A program made the translations under genes and the position numbers. A stretch of DNA of 64,000 nucleotides from Rhodobiaceae bacterium UBA7804 (GTDB lineage Bacteria > Pseudomonadota > Alphaproteobacteria > Parvibaculales > Parvibaculaceae). Numbering within the stretch: the first letter of the stretch is position 1; every line of letters begins with the position of its first letter. Shown here in pieces: positions 1 to 7,372 of this stretch. The notes beneath the pieces were generated by a model. That model worked only from the letters and a program-made list of their open reading frames with translations, made no database searches and was not told where the DNA came from. The stretch lies in contig DLCG01000024.1 of NCBI GenBank assembly GCA_002480495.1, positions 8,089-72,088 of the forward strand, written 5' to 3'.

Positions 1-1938
1 GTTGATGCCGTCGCCGACCATGGCGACCTGTGCGCCCTGCTCCTGGAGCGTGCGGACCCGTGCCGCCTTGTCCTGCGGCACGATCTGGGCATGGACCTCT
101 TCGATACCGACCTGACCGGCGACGGCCCGGGCAGTGCGTTGGTTGTCGCCGGTCAGCATCACCGGCACGATAGCCCGACGCTTGAGCTCCGCGATCGCGT
201 CCCCGGCGTCCGGCTTGACCGCGTCGGCGATGGCGATCACGCCGGCGACCGTCCCGTCGATGCCGACGAGCACAGCCGTATGCGCCTGCGCCTCGTGCCG
301 GTCGAGCCGTTCCTCGGCCGGCGCGACGTCGATATCGCGCGCGCGCAGGAAGCGGGGCGTGCCGACCAGGATCGTGTGTCCTTCGACGGTCGCTTCGACG
401 CCCTGTCCGGCAGTCGCCTGGAAGTCGTGCGCGTCCGGCAGGTCGAGCCCCAGCTCGTCGGCCGCATCGACAATGGCGCGGGCGAGCGGGTGCTCCGAGA
501 CCGCCTCGGTGGCGGCGGCCAGGCGCAGGACTTCGTCGCGCCCCAGCTCGCCGACTGCCTCCACGGCGACGAGCCGCGGCTTGCCCTCGGTGATCGTGCC
601 GGTCTTGTCGAGCACGACGTGGGTGATGTCCTTGAGGATCTGGAAGGCCTCGCCCGAGCGCATCAGGATGCCGCGCTCGGCCGCCATGCCGCCGCCGCGG
701 ATCAGCGCCAGCGGCGTCGCCATGCCCAGCGCGCAGGGATAGCCCATCACGAGCACCGTGACCGCGGCGTAGATCGCCGTGACCCATTGCATCGCATTGC
801 CCCAGGCCAGCGGCGCGAAACCCCAGAACAGCAGTGCCGCCGCCGAGATTCCGAGCACCGCCGGCACGTAGAAGAGCAGCACCCGGTCGACCAGCACGAT
901 GATGCCGGGCTTCATCGCCTTGGCCTCCTCCACGTGGCGCGCGATCTGGCGCAGGAAGCTGTCGTCGCCGGTGCGCGTGACGCGAACGAGCAGGGTGCCG
1001 GTTTGATTGACGCTGCCGCCGATCACCTCGTCGCCCTGTTTCTTCTCCTCGGGGATCGGCTCGCCCGTGACGATCGACTGGTCGACCGCGGAGGTTCCGT
1101 CCTCCACCGTGCCGTCCACCGGGATCCGGTCGCCCGGACGCACGCGCACGAGATCGTCGACGACGATCTCATCGATCGCGACATCCTCTTCCCGGCCGTC
1201 GCGGACCACCCGGGCGGTCGGCGGCTGCATCTCCAGGAGCCGACGCACGCTTTCCGACGCCTTGGTGCGCACCACGAGCGAGACGTAGCCCGACAGCAGG
1301 TGATAGGTGGTCAGGAACACCACCACGCCGAAGAAGTCGACGGGCGGGAAGCCGACGAAGCCGTACCAGCCGAGGAACGGCAGCGGCGCCCCGAGGAGGC
1401 CGCCGATATAGGCGCCGATAGCGCCCACCGAGAGCAGCACGTGCTGGTTGGTGATGCCGCGCCACGCGGCGCCCCAGGCCATGCGGACGATGCGCCGGCC
1501 GTTCCAGGCGAAGACGTAAGTGGCGAACGCCCACGCCGTCCAGGCGTGCCAGTCCTGCATCCGCCAGAGGTCGAGCCACATGGCGACCATCGCCCCGAAC
1601 AGGACGAGGGCGAGGCTCGCCGCCGAGATCAGGTCGTTGCGCTCCCTGCGCCTGAGGTCGAGCTGCTCGTCGAAGGCGCCGACCTTGCGCGGGTCGCGGA
1701 CGATGAAGCCGAGGGCGCGCAACGTGTCCTTGATCCGCGTCTCGTCGGTCTCGTCCGACCGGAATCGCACCAGGGCCTCTTCGTGGGCGAGGGAGACATG
1801 CACCTCCTCGATGCCCTTCTCGCGGCCGAGCCCACGCTCGATCGCGTTCGTGCAGAACGAGCAGCTCATGCCCCCGATCTTGAGTTGCAGGCTTTCGACG
1901 CCCCGGTCCTGTGCCTGTTGCGCGACGGCTTCAGCCAT
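1..1938 (-). CDS. P1B-type heavy-metal ATPase, YPC variant (3' part beyond window)
   Basis: Integral-membrane ATPase that would export a soft metal ion from the cytoplasm. The 646 visible residues hold an N-terminal HMA domain with GMSCSFC near residues 22-28, membrane helices, the TM6 metal motif GYPCALGMATP (Y400-P401-C402), the phosphorylation motif DKTGT at D444, SEHPLA with HP at 483-484, and GDGIN at the window edge. The rest of the hinge and the last helices lie outside. The usual CPC of Cu/Ag/Zn/Cd pumps is YPC here, so the substrate cannot be assigned. The ATG at 1938 has TAGGAG just upstream, overlapping the stop of the preceding gene, so it is the distal gene of the operon starting at 5531. 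The CueR-like regulator points to a monovalent ion, but that is inference. Confidence 0.93.
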   Translation of the reverse strand, partial: MAEAVAQQAQDRGVESLQLKIGGMSCSFCTNAIERGLGREKGIEEVHVSLAHEEALVRFRSDETDETRIKDTLRALGFIVRDPRKVGAFDEQLDLRRRERNDLISAASLALVLFGAMVAMWLDLWRMQDWHAWTAWAFATYVFAWNGRRIVRMAWGAAWRGITNQHVLLSVGAIGAYIGGLLGAPLPFLGWYGFVGFPPVDFFGVVVFLTTYHLLSGYVSLVVRTKASESVRRLLEMQPPTARVVRDGREEDVAIDEIVVDDLVRVRPGDRIPVDGTVEDGTSAVDQSIVTGEPIPEEKKQGDEVIGGSVNQTGTLLVRVTRTGDDSFLRQIARHVEEAKAMKPGIIVLVDRVLLFYVPAVLGISAAALLFWGFAPLAWGNAMQWVTAIYAAVTVLVMGYPCALGMATPLALIRGGGMAAERGILMRSGEAFQILKDITHVVLDKTGTITEGKPRLVAVEAVGELGRDEVLRLAAATEAVSEHPLARAIVDAADELGLDLPDAHDFQATAGQGVEATVEGHTILVGTPRFLRARDIDVAPAEERLDRHEAQAHTAVLVGIDGTVAGVIAIADAVKPDAGDAIAELKRRAIVPVMLTGDNQRTARAVAGQVGIEEVHAQIVPQDKAARVRTLQEQGAQVAMVGDGIN

Positions 1939-1947
1939 ATCCTGCTC

Positions 1948-3417
1948 CTATCTGTCGAGGCTCTCGAGCCGGTCCGCGGCCAGGAACGCGTCGGCCTGTC
2001 CCTCGTGCGGCATCACCAGCATGTTGGCGAGGAACATCGCGTCGGCCGTCCGGAAGCGGCGATCGGAGACGCGCCACGTCCCGTCCTCGTATACGACCTC
2101 GCCGGCGAAGACCGGTGCGAGGCCGGCTTTCTCCGGTGTCGGCAGCGCTGGATGCGCGAAGGCCGTATCGGGTCGGCCCTCGCGGTACCGGGCCGGGACC
2201 AGCGGCAGCGGGCTCGCGAGCTGCAGGCCCGCTTCGACCAGAACGGTTTCCAGGAACCTCGGGTAAATGCGGTTCGCGTCCATCGCGAGATCGCCCGAGC
2301 CGTGCCAGCGCATCGCGTTCAGCGCTGCCACGACGGCGGCCGTGGTGGACGGCGTGTAGCTGACGGGCTCGCCCGTGCGGAACGCGCCGAGCCGGTCGTC
2401 CCACTTCGGCAGCAGCTCGGTCTCGAATGTGGTGGCCGCCGCCGTCGCGAACCCATCGTCCGGTAGCAGCCGGCCGGCCTCGACGAGGCCGTAAACGGCA
2501 AGCGCGGCGTCTTCCAAGGACGGGTCCTGGATCTTTTGCAACGCGTCTGCGTGGCGACGTGCCAGCGCCAGGGCTTTTTTGCGGCGTTTCTGGTCGTTCG
2601 TGGCGAGCCCGTAACGGCCCAGCGCCTCGATCGCCAGGGCCCGGTCCCCCGCGGTCTCGGGCGGCAACTGCTCGACAGCCGCGAGGGCGCGGTCCGACAG
2701 GTCGCGATAGTCATCGGCGTCGACGAGCTCGCGGTAGGCTGTGTGCCAGTAGTCCTCGCGCTCGCTCGTCGCGGCGAGGATCAGGTTGGACACACCCCAC
2801 AGCACCACGGCCTGGTCGCGGGCGCGGGGCTCGGCGAAGGTGCCGTCCGGAGAGCGGGCCGCGAACAGGCCCTGCTCCGTGAGAAGCCGCTCTGCCAGCA
2901 CCTCGGCCTGCGCCCGGGCCTGAGGCAGCATCATCAGGGCGACGCGCCTGTCCGCCTTGTCGTCATGGAAATTGAGGTGGAACGCCGGGCTGGTGATCTT
3001 GATCAGCGCCCAGGCCTGGGCGGCCGGCTCCAGCGTCCGGTCGAAGCTCGCCGGATCCCACCGCAACGTCTGCAACTTCGAAAAGTCGGGCTTCTGTTTC
3101 AGCGCCGGGCTTCCGGCGGCATAAACGGTCCCGACGGTGGCCATGTCGGGCATCGGCGGTCGGGCGATATAGCCCGCGTGTTTCAGGATGTCGTCCGCCG
3201 TCGACATGGAGATCGAGAGCGGCTCGCCCAGGCCGCTGAACATCACCGCGTTGGCGAGGGTCGAGCGCGCCGCCCAATGGGCCGCGATGTCGACGGTATC
3301 CGGTCCGTAATGGACGTCGTCGTCGGCTCTGACGGAGCCAGAGCCGAAAGTCGCAGCCAGCATCAGGCCGCCGGCAACCACGGCCGTGGCGCGAAAAGCG
3401 CGGGTGCATGTCGTCAT
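1948..3417 (-). CDS. Secreted alpha-helical protein of unknown function in metal operon
   Basis: The 489-residue product starts with a clear Sec signal peptide (basic start, hydrophobic stretch, cleavage near VRA-DDD around residue 34). The mature part is rich in helices and contains repeated helix-pair patterns such as DRALAIEALGRYGL and DAALAVYGLVEAG, suggesting an alpha/alpha-toroid fold; this is inference from pattern only. No Cys-rich or metal motif is visible. The ATG at 3417 lies in a four-base overlap with the stop of the CcdA-like gene, so the two are translationally coupled. A much longer open frame continues upstream in the same phase but runs through the CcdA-like gene and is not the real start. 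I do not recognise the family. Confidence 0.8.
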   Translation of the reverse strand: MTTCTRAFRATAVVAGGLMLAATFGSGSVRADDDVHYGPDTVDIAAHWAARSTLANAVMFSGLGEPLSISMSTADDILKHAGYIARPPMPDMATVGTVYAAGSPALKQKPDFSKLQTLRWDPASFDRTLEPAAQAWALIKITSPAFHLNFHDDKADRRVALMMLPQARAQAEVLAERLLTEQGLFAARSPDGTFAEPRARDQAVVLWGVSNLILAATSEREDYWHTAYRELVDADDYRDLSDRALAAVEQLPPETAGDRALAIEALGRYGLATNDQKRRKKALALARRHADALQKIQDPSLEDAALAVYGLVEAGRLLPDDGFATAAATTFETELLPKWDDRLGAFRTGEPVSYTPSTTAAVVAALNAMRWHGSGDLAMDANRIYPRFLETVLVEAGLQLASPLPLVPARYREGRPDTAFAHPALPTPEKAGLAPVFAGEVVYEDGTWRVSDRRFRTADAMFLANMLVMPHEGQADAFLAADRLESLDR

Positions 3418-4094
3418 GTCCAGTCCTCCAGGTTCACGAACAACCCGAACCAGATCGACCACGCCCCGAGGATGATCAGCACCACGCCGGTCCAGAAGGG
3501 AAGGCGGCGCGACAGGCCGGCGAGCCAGTCGAGCGCCCGGCGTGCCGGCTGAAACGCGGCGGCCAGCACCAGCGGCAGCGACAGCGCCAAGCCGAACAGT
3601 CCCAGCGACACGAATCCGTTGGCAATCGGCCGTCCGGCCGCGCCGCCCGCCGCCGCGGCGCCGAACAGCGCAAAGATGAGTGGTGCCGCGCAGGCCGGGA
3701 TGTTGAGCCCGAACAGCAGGCCGAGGGTCGCGGAGCCTCTGCCGCCAGATAGGGCGGAGAGACGCGGTCCGATCGTCCGCATCAGGAACCCGGCCTTTCC
3801 CGCCAAGTAGAACAGGCCGATCATGGCATAGATCGTGCCAAGCACGATCCAGGCGGCTTTCTGGAAACCGAGGAAGGCCGTGCCGATCCCGGCCGCTGCC
3901 GCCCCGAGCAAACCGATGAAGACGCCCCGCGTCAGCGCGAAGACCGCGACCTGCGACAGCTTGGCGATCCGGCCCTTGCCCTCCAGGTACTTGACGAAGA
4001 CGAGGCTCGAGCCGATCGAGCACGGCTCGACGAAACCGAGCAACCCGAGCCCGACCGGCAGCACCACCAGGTTCAGAAGCTCGAACTCCGTCAC
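3414..4094 (-). CDS. CcdA/DsbD-like membrane protein
   Basis: A 226-residue polytopic protein of the CcdA/DsbD transmembrane family, which passes electrons from cytoplasmic thioredoxin across the inner membrane. Two conserved cysteine motifs are present: EPCSIGSS near the N-terminus and NIPACAAPL in the middle, matching the two redox cysteines of CcdA. About six hydrophobic helices are seen. The start overlaps the stop of the HMA-domain gene by four bases, and its own stop overlaps the next start by four bases, so three genes are tightly coupled. In this context it may supply reductant to periplasmic or membrane thiols that handle metal rather than serve cytochrome c maturation, since no other ccm genes are near. 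Confidence 0.85.
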   Translation of the reverse strand: MTEFELLNLVVLPVGLGLLGFVEPCSIGSSLVFVKYLEGKGRIAKLSQVAVFALTRGVFIGLLGAAAAGIGTAFLGFQKAAWIVLGTIYAMIGLFYLAGKAGFLMRTIGPRLSALSGGRGSATLGLLFGLNIPACAAPLIFALFGAAAAGGAAGRPIANGFVSLGLFGLALSLPLVLAAAFQPARRALDWLAGLSRRLPFWTGVVLIILGAWSIWFGLFVNLEDWT

Positions 4095-4309
4095 GCCGTC
4101 GTCTCGACCACATGGAAGCCGCCCGTCTCGATGATCTCGCGAAGCCGAGCCTCGCTCACCGTGTGCGGGTTAAAGCGGACTGCCGCCGATCCTTCCGCGA
4201 AGGAAACGCGCGCCTCGCGGACACCGGGCTCCTTGCCCAGAAGCGTGCGGATGCGATCGGCACAACCGTCGCAGTGCATGCCGTCGATCCTGAAGGTCGT
4301 CGTGTCCAT
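4091..4309 (-). CDS. Small HMA-domain metallochaperone
   Basis: A 72-residue free-standing heavy-metal-associated domain (ferredoxin-like beta-alpha-beta-beta-alpha-beta fold). The metal-binding loop GMHCDGC sits at about residues 10-16 and supplies the two cysteines. The length is usual for CopZ-type cytosolic chaperones that load P1B ATPases such as the one at the end of this operon. The ATG at 4309 was chosen because the family normally begins a few residues before the first beta strand and because this leaves a clean single domain. There is no signal peptide, so it is cytoplasmic. Metal identity is not determined. Confidence 0.88.
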   Translation of the reverse strand: MDTTTFRIDGMHCDGCADRIRTLLGKEPGVREARVSFAEGSAAVRFNPHTVSEARLREIIETGGFHVVETTA

Positions 4310-4323
4310 GGAAGTTTTCCTTT

Positions 4324-5076
4324 CTACGTCATTTCGGCGAGGAGGAACGCCAGCGGCGGCACCGCACCGGCGGCCGCCGCGCCCTCGTAGAGGAAGTAAA
4401 GGGCCGCCAGCAGAAGCAGCACACCGCCGGCGCGCTCGATGCGGGGCGCCCAGAGCGCCGCGCGATGCAGGCGCATCGCTGCCCCGGTCGCCGCCCCGGC
4501 GATCAGCAGCGGCACGCCGCGCGCGATGCCGAAGGTGAACAGGAGCGCCGCGCCGACCCAGGCCTCGCCGGTTGCCGCGGCGGCGCCGAGGACGGGCAGC
4601 ACCATCGGTGTGCAGGCGGGGCAGGTGGAGAGCCCAAACGGGATGCCCAGCGCATAGGCCCCGCCGAACGAGGTCACCTCGCGCGGCCGCGCCTGCAGCC
4701 GCAGCCATGGCACATAGATCACCCGCAGGAGCGCGAGGCCCATTACCACGAGTATCGCCGCCAGCACTGAGTTGGTGATGACAAGCGAGCCGGCGAGCGC
4801 CCGAATGACCGCGTCGCCAATGAGTCCGAATAGCCCGCCCATGACGGCGTCGATTGTGGCGATGCCGAGCACGAACCCACCAGCGAACACGAGACCCTGG
4901 CGACTCGCCGGCTTGGCCTCCGCGGTTCCGCGGCCGGCGACGGAGCCGACGACCACCGAAACCAGCGGCAGCGAGCTCGGGGCCACGCCCATGAGCAAGC
5001 CGGCCGCGGCCACCAGGGCGAACGCCGCTAGCGAGATCGTCGGAAGTGCCTGAAACTGCGCGAGGAGCTCCGTCAT
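4324..5076 (-). CDS. CcdA-like membrane protein lacking first redox Cys
   Basis: A 250-residue membrane protein of the CcdA family with about six helices. The central motif STCPACTPMVLP is intact, but the first motif reads GVAPSSLPLV, where the family normally has a Cys (SPCSLPLV); that position is Ser here. It is therefore either an altered thiol transporter or a transporter with another role. The start overlaps the regulator stop by four bases (5073-5076), making it the second gene of the operon. Having two divergent CcdA-like proteins in one metal operon is unusual and suggests different tasks or a pair acting together. Confidence 0.85.
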   Translation of the reverse strand: MTELLAQFQALPTISLAAFALVAAAGLLMGVAPSSLPLVSVVVGSVAGRGTAEAKPASRQGLVFAGGFVLGIATIDAVMGGLFGLIGDAVIRALAGSLVITNSVLAAILVVMGLALLRVIYVPWLRLQARPREVTSFGGAYALGIPFGLSTCPACTPMVLPVLGAAAATGEAWVGAALLFTFGIARGVPLLIAGAATGAAMRLHRAALWAPRIERAGGVLLLLAALYFLYEGAAAAGAVPPLAFLLAEMT

Positions 5077-5531
5077 CCTGATCTTGGCTTTGTATCAACG
5101 GCTTGCGTGGCCCCGACGTCCGCCTTTTCGTGGCCTTCAAGGGCTTCCATGATCGAGCAGCAGCCGAGCTCGCCGTGGCCGGGACAAGACGCGATCAGTG
5201 CCTCCAAGGCCTGTCCGATGCGCTGGAGCTGGCGCATTTTCTCGTTCACATCGTCGAGCTTCGCCGTAGCCCGAGCCCTGACGTCGGCTGCATCCGCCCC
5301 GGGATCGGCACGCAGCTCCAGAAGCTCCCGAACCTCGCGCAACGAGAAGCCCAGCTCTTGCGCCTGCCGGATGAACCGGATGCGCTCGATGGTCTCCTCG
5401 GGATAGCTCCGAAATCCCGAGGCGGCGGGCTTCGGCGGCTGCTCGATCAGGTCCTTGCGCTCGTAGAAGCGGACCGTCTCCACGCCAACGCCGGCCGCCT
5501 GCGCGGCCCTGCTGATGGTCATGCCATTCAT
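5073..5531 (-). CDS. MerR-family metal regulator, CueR-like
   Basis: A 152-residue MerR-type activator: an N-terminal winged helix-turn-helix (TISRAAQAAGVGVETVRFYE), a dimerisation helix and a C-terminal metal loop ASCPGHGELGCC with C116 and C124/C125. The region where MerR/ZntR carry their upstream Cys reads LELRADPGADAADV without Cys, resembling LELWQDP..SADV of CueR, which senses monovalent Cu, Ag or Au. The ATG at 5531 was preferred over an upstream in-frame start because it begins just before the DNA-binding domain and leaves the promoter at 5557-5588 outside the gene. It is first in the operon, behind its own MerR-type promoter, so autoregulation is likely. Confidence 0.88.
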   Translation of the reverse strand: MNGMTISRAAQAAGVGVETVRFYERKDLIEQPPKPAASGFRSYPEETIERIRFIRQAQELGFSLREVRELLELRADPGADAADVRARATAKLDDVNEKMRQLQRIGQALEALIASCPGHGELGCCSIMEALEGHEKADVGATQAVDTKPRSG

Positions 5532-5556
5532 GTCTCTCACCTCAATTGCTAACTGC

Positions 5557-5588
5557 AGGCTACGCTCCGTACCATGGTACAGAGTCAA
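5557..5588 (-). promoter_or_regulatory. MerR-family promoter/operator of the metal operon
   Basis: Read on the minus strand there is a -35 TTGACT (5588-5583), a spacer of 20 bases with the perfect 12-bp palindrome GTACCATGGTAC (5569-5580), and a -10-like TAGCCT (5562-5557). Overlong spacers with a central dyad are the hallmark of MerR-activated promoters. The layout closely resembles the mer promoter, TTGACTCCGTAC...GTACGG. It lies 26 bases before the regulator start. Confidence 0.75.
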
Positions 5589-5727
5589 GGGATCGGAGTC
5601 GTGCCGGGAAAGGAGAAACGGTGGCTATTCCGTCTGGAAGCCGATCAGGAACGCTGCATCCGCCTGGGAAGCGCTTCCAGCGCCGCGGAAGGCTTTGCGC
5701 CTGTCTCAGACCATGACGGGCGCGGCG

Positions 5728-7080
5728 TCAGATCAGAGAGCCGATATCCGACCCCGCCGACGGATAGGCGCTGACCAGGCCCTTGAGGTCATCCGCCTTC
5801 AGACCGGTGCGCATGGCGAGGCCGAAGAGGTTGATGGTCTCGCTCGCTTCCGGCCCGAGGATGTGCACGCCAAGGATCCGTCCGGACCCGTTTTCGACCA
5901 GCACCTTGGCCGCGGCGTGGGTTTCTCCGACGCGGCGGACGGAGAACCAGTCCCGCATGTCCGAGAATTTGCATTCGAAGTCGAAGCCCTGTGCCGCTGC
6001 GTCGGCTTCGGTCAGGCCGACGCGCACCAACTCGGGAACGGTGAACACGGCGCTCGGCACACCGGTGTAGTCGGGCGTGGCGTGGTTCCCTTCCAGCAGG
6101 TTCGCGGCCACCGCCTTGGCCTCCACGCTGGCAACCGGCGTAAGCGGCGGCCCGGCCGTCGCCGCGGCATCGCCGGCGGCATAGACCACCGGGTTCGTGA
6201 TGCTCTGCAGATACTCATTGACCTCGACGCCTTTACCGTTGCCTTTGACGTTCGCCTTGTCGAGCGCCAGCGCGCTGATCGCCGCGGCCCGGCCGGCGCC
6301 GTGCACGACGAGGGCCGTCTCGAACCGCTCTTCGGCCCTGTCGATCCTGGCAATGACGCCAAGCCCGCCGTTCGCCTGCTCGATCGCCGTCACTTCGGCC
6401 TTGGCGCGGAAGGTGATGCCGAGGGCCCGCGTGCGCTCGACCAGCATTTCGACGAGGTCGGGATCGAACGCCTTAAGCGGCCGTTCGCCCCGGTCGAGCA
6501 TGACCACCTCGGCACCAGCGCGTGCGGCGATATGGGCGAACTCGAAGGAGACGTACCCGCCGCCGATCAGAAGCACGCGCTTCGGCAGAGCCGCCAGCTC
6601 GAGGAAGTCGTCGCTAGTGATGACGTGCTCCGCGCCGGGCATGGAGAGCGGCACCGGCTTCGCCCCGCTTGCGATCACGATGTATCGGGCTTCGAGCCGG
6701 TCCTCGCCGACGGAAATCGTGTTTTCGCCAATAAACTGCGCCGTGCCGTTGAAGGTGGCAATGCCCTTGTCCGCGAAGGCCTTCTCCCGCGCCTCGGGGA
6801 CCGGATCGGTGAAGCTCCGCTTGAAGGCCATGAGGGCGGGCCAATCCACCGTGGGGGCGGGACCAGCGATGCCGTGTCCGTTCATGAGCCGCGCGGCATC
6901 CACCACCTCGGCCGCCCGCCGCAGCACCTTCTTGGGATCGCAGCCGCGCAACGCGCAGGTCCCGCCGAAGGGGCGTTCGTCGACGATGGCCACCGACCAG
7001 CCAGCATTGCGACAGCGGCTCGCCACGCCGCTCGCGGCGGTGCCGGTGCCGATTACCACGAGGTCGAAGCGTTGGGTCAT
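5728..7080 (-). CDS. Class I flavin disulfide reductase-like oxidoreductase
   Basis: A 450-residue FAD/NAD(P) protein of the glutathione reductase/dihydrolipoamide dehydrogenase/MerA superfamily. Seen are the FAD motif IGTGTAASGVA, the redox-active disulfide GGTCALRGC (C42 and C47), the NAD motif IGGGYVSFEFA and the FAD-pyrimidine motif YAAGDAA. The C-terminal dimer interface normally contributes an HPxxxE acid-base dyad; here the region reads AYPSAGSDIGS, so the His is absent. It has no paired C-terminal cysteines, hence it is not a second mercuric reductase of usual type. It is the last gene on the minus strand of the mer transcription unit, 68 bases after the small membrane protein. Substrate unknown; a low-molecular thiol or metal-thiol adduct is possible. 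Confidence 0.85.
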   Translation of the reverse strand: MTQRFDLVVIGTGTAASGVASRCRNAGWSVAIVDERPFGGTCALRGCDPKKVLRRAAEVVDAARLMNGHGIAGPAPTVDWPALMAFKRSFTDPVPEAREKAFADKGIATFNGTAQFIGENTISVGEDRLEARYIVIASGAKPVPLSMPGAEHVITSDDFLELAALPKRVLLIGGGYVSFEFAHIAARAGAEVVMLDRGERPLKAFDPDLVEMLVERTRALGITFRAKAEVTAIEQANGGLGVIARIDRAEERFETALVVHGAGRAAAISALALDKANVKGNGKGVEVNEYLQSITNPVVYAAGDAAATAGPPLTPVASVEAKAVAANLLEGNHATPDYTGVPSAVFTVPELVRVGLTEADAAAQGFDFECKFSDMRDWFSVRRVGETHAAAKVLVENGSGRILGVHILGPEASETINLFGLAMRTGLKADDLKGLVSAYPSAGSDIGSLI

Positions 7081-7148
7081 CCTATTCTCGTCCTAAGTCG
7101 AAAACGGGGCGCGTAGCGGCAGGTTCCTGTCGCCTCATATAGGGTGCC

Positions 7149-7364
7149 TCATCCGGGATGGCGCGTCTTCGTCCGCTCCTGTCGGTGCCCGAGCATGAGA
7201 GCCACGATGGTCGCGACGAGCAGGCCGGCGACGAGCCACCGGCCCGGGCCGTCGATCAGCCAGGCGCCGAACCCTCCCAGGACACCGGTGGCGGCGAGGA
7301 CCAGCGCGACGCAGCAGAGCACCTTCGCACCGAGCAACGCCGGGACCTTGTCGCCGGTCTCCAT
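7149..7364 (-). CDS. Small two-helix membrane protein of mer operon
   Basis: A 71-residue protein with two hydrophobic segments (about residues 13-35 and 42-60) and one CC pair in the first helix (KVLCCVALVLA). The vicinal cysteines in a membrane helix recall MerT, MerF and MerE mercury carriers, but the sequence does not otherwise match those I know. It starts eight bases after the merA stop, so it is co-transcribed with mer. A role in Hg(II) transport is inference from the CC pair and the position. Confidence 0.65.
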   Translation of the reverse strand: METGDKVPALLGAKVLCCVALVLAATGVLGGFGAWLIDGPGRWLVAGLLVATIVALMLGHRQERTKTRHPG

Positions 7365-7372
7365 GGCCCCCG

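Noticed and set aside
91..2466. Plus-strand open frame of 791 codons
   Set aside because: It is the antisense shadow of the P1B ATPase and the secreted-protein gene; it is Arg/His/Asp-rich with no domain, and spans two real genes.
1948..4113. Single 721-residue minus-strand protein
   Set aside because: Its first 230 codons run out of frame through the CcdA-like gene. A signal peptide with its own ATG at 3417 marks the real start.
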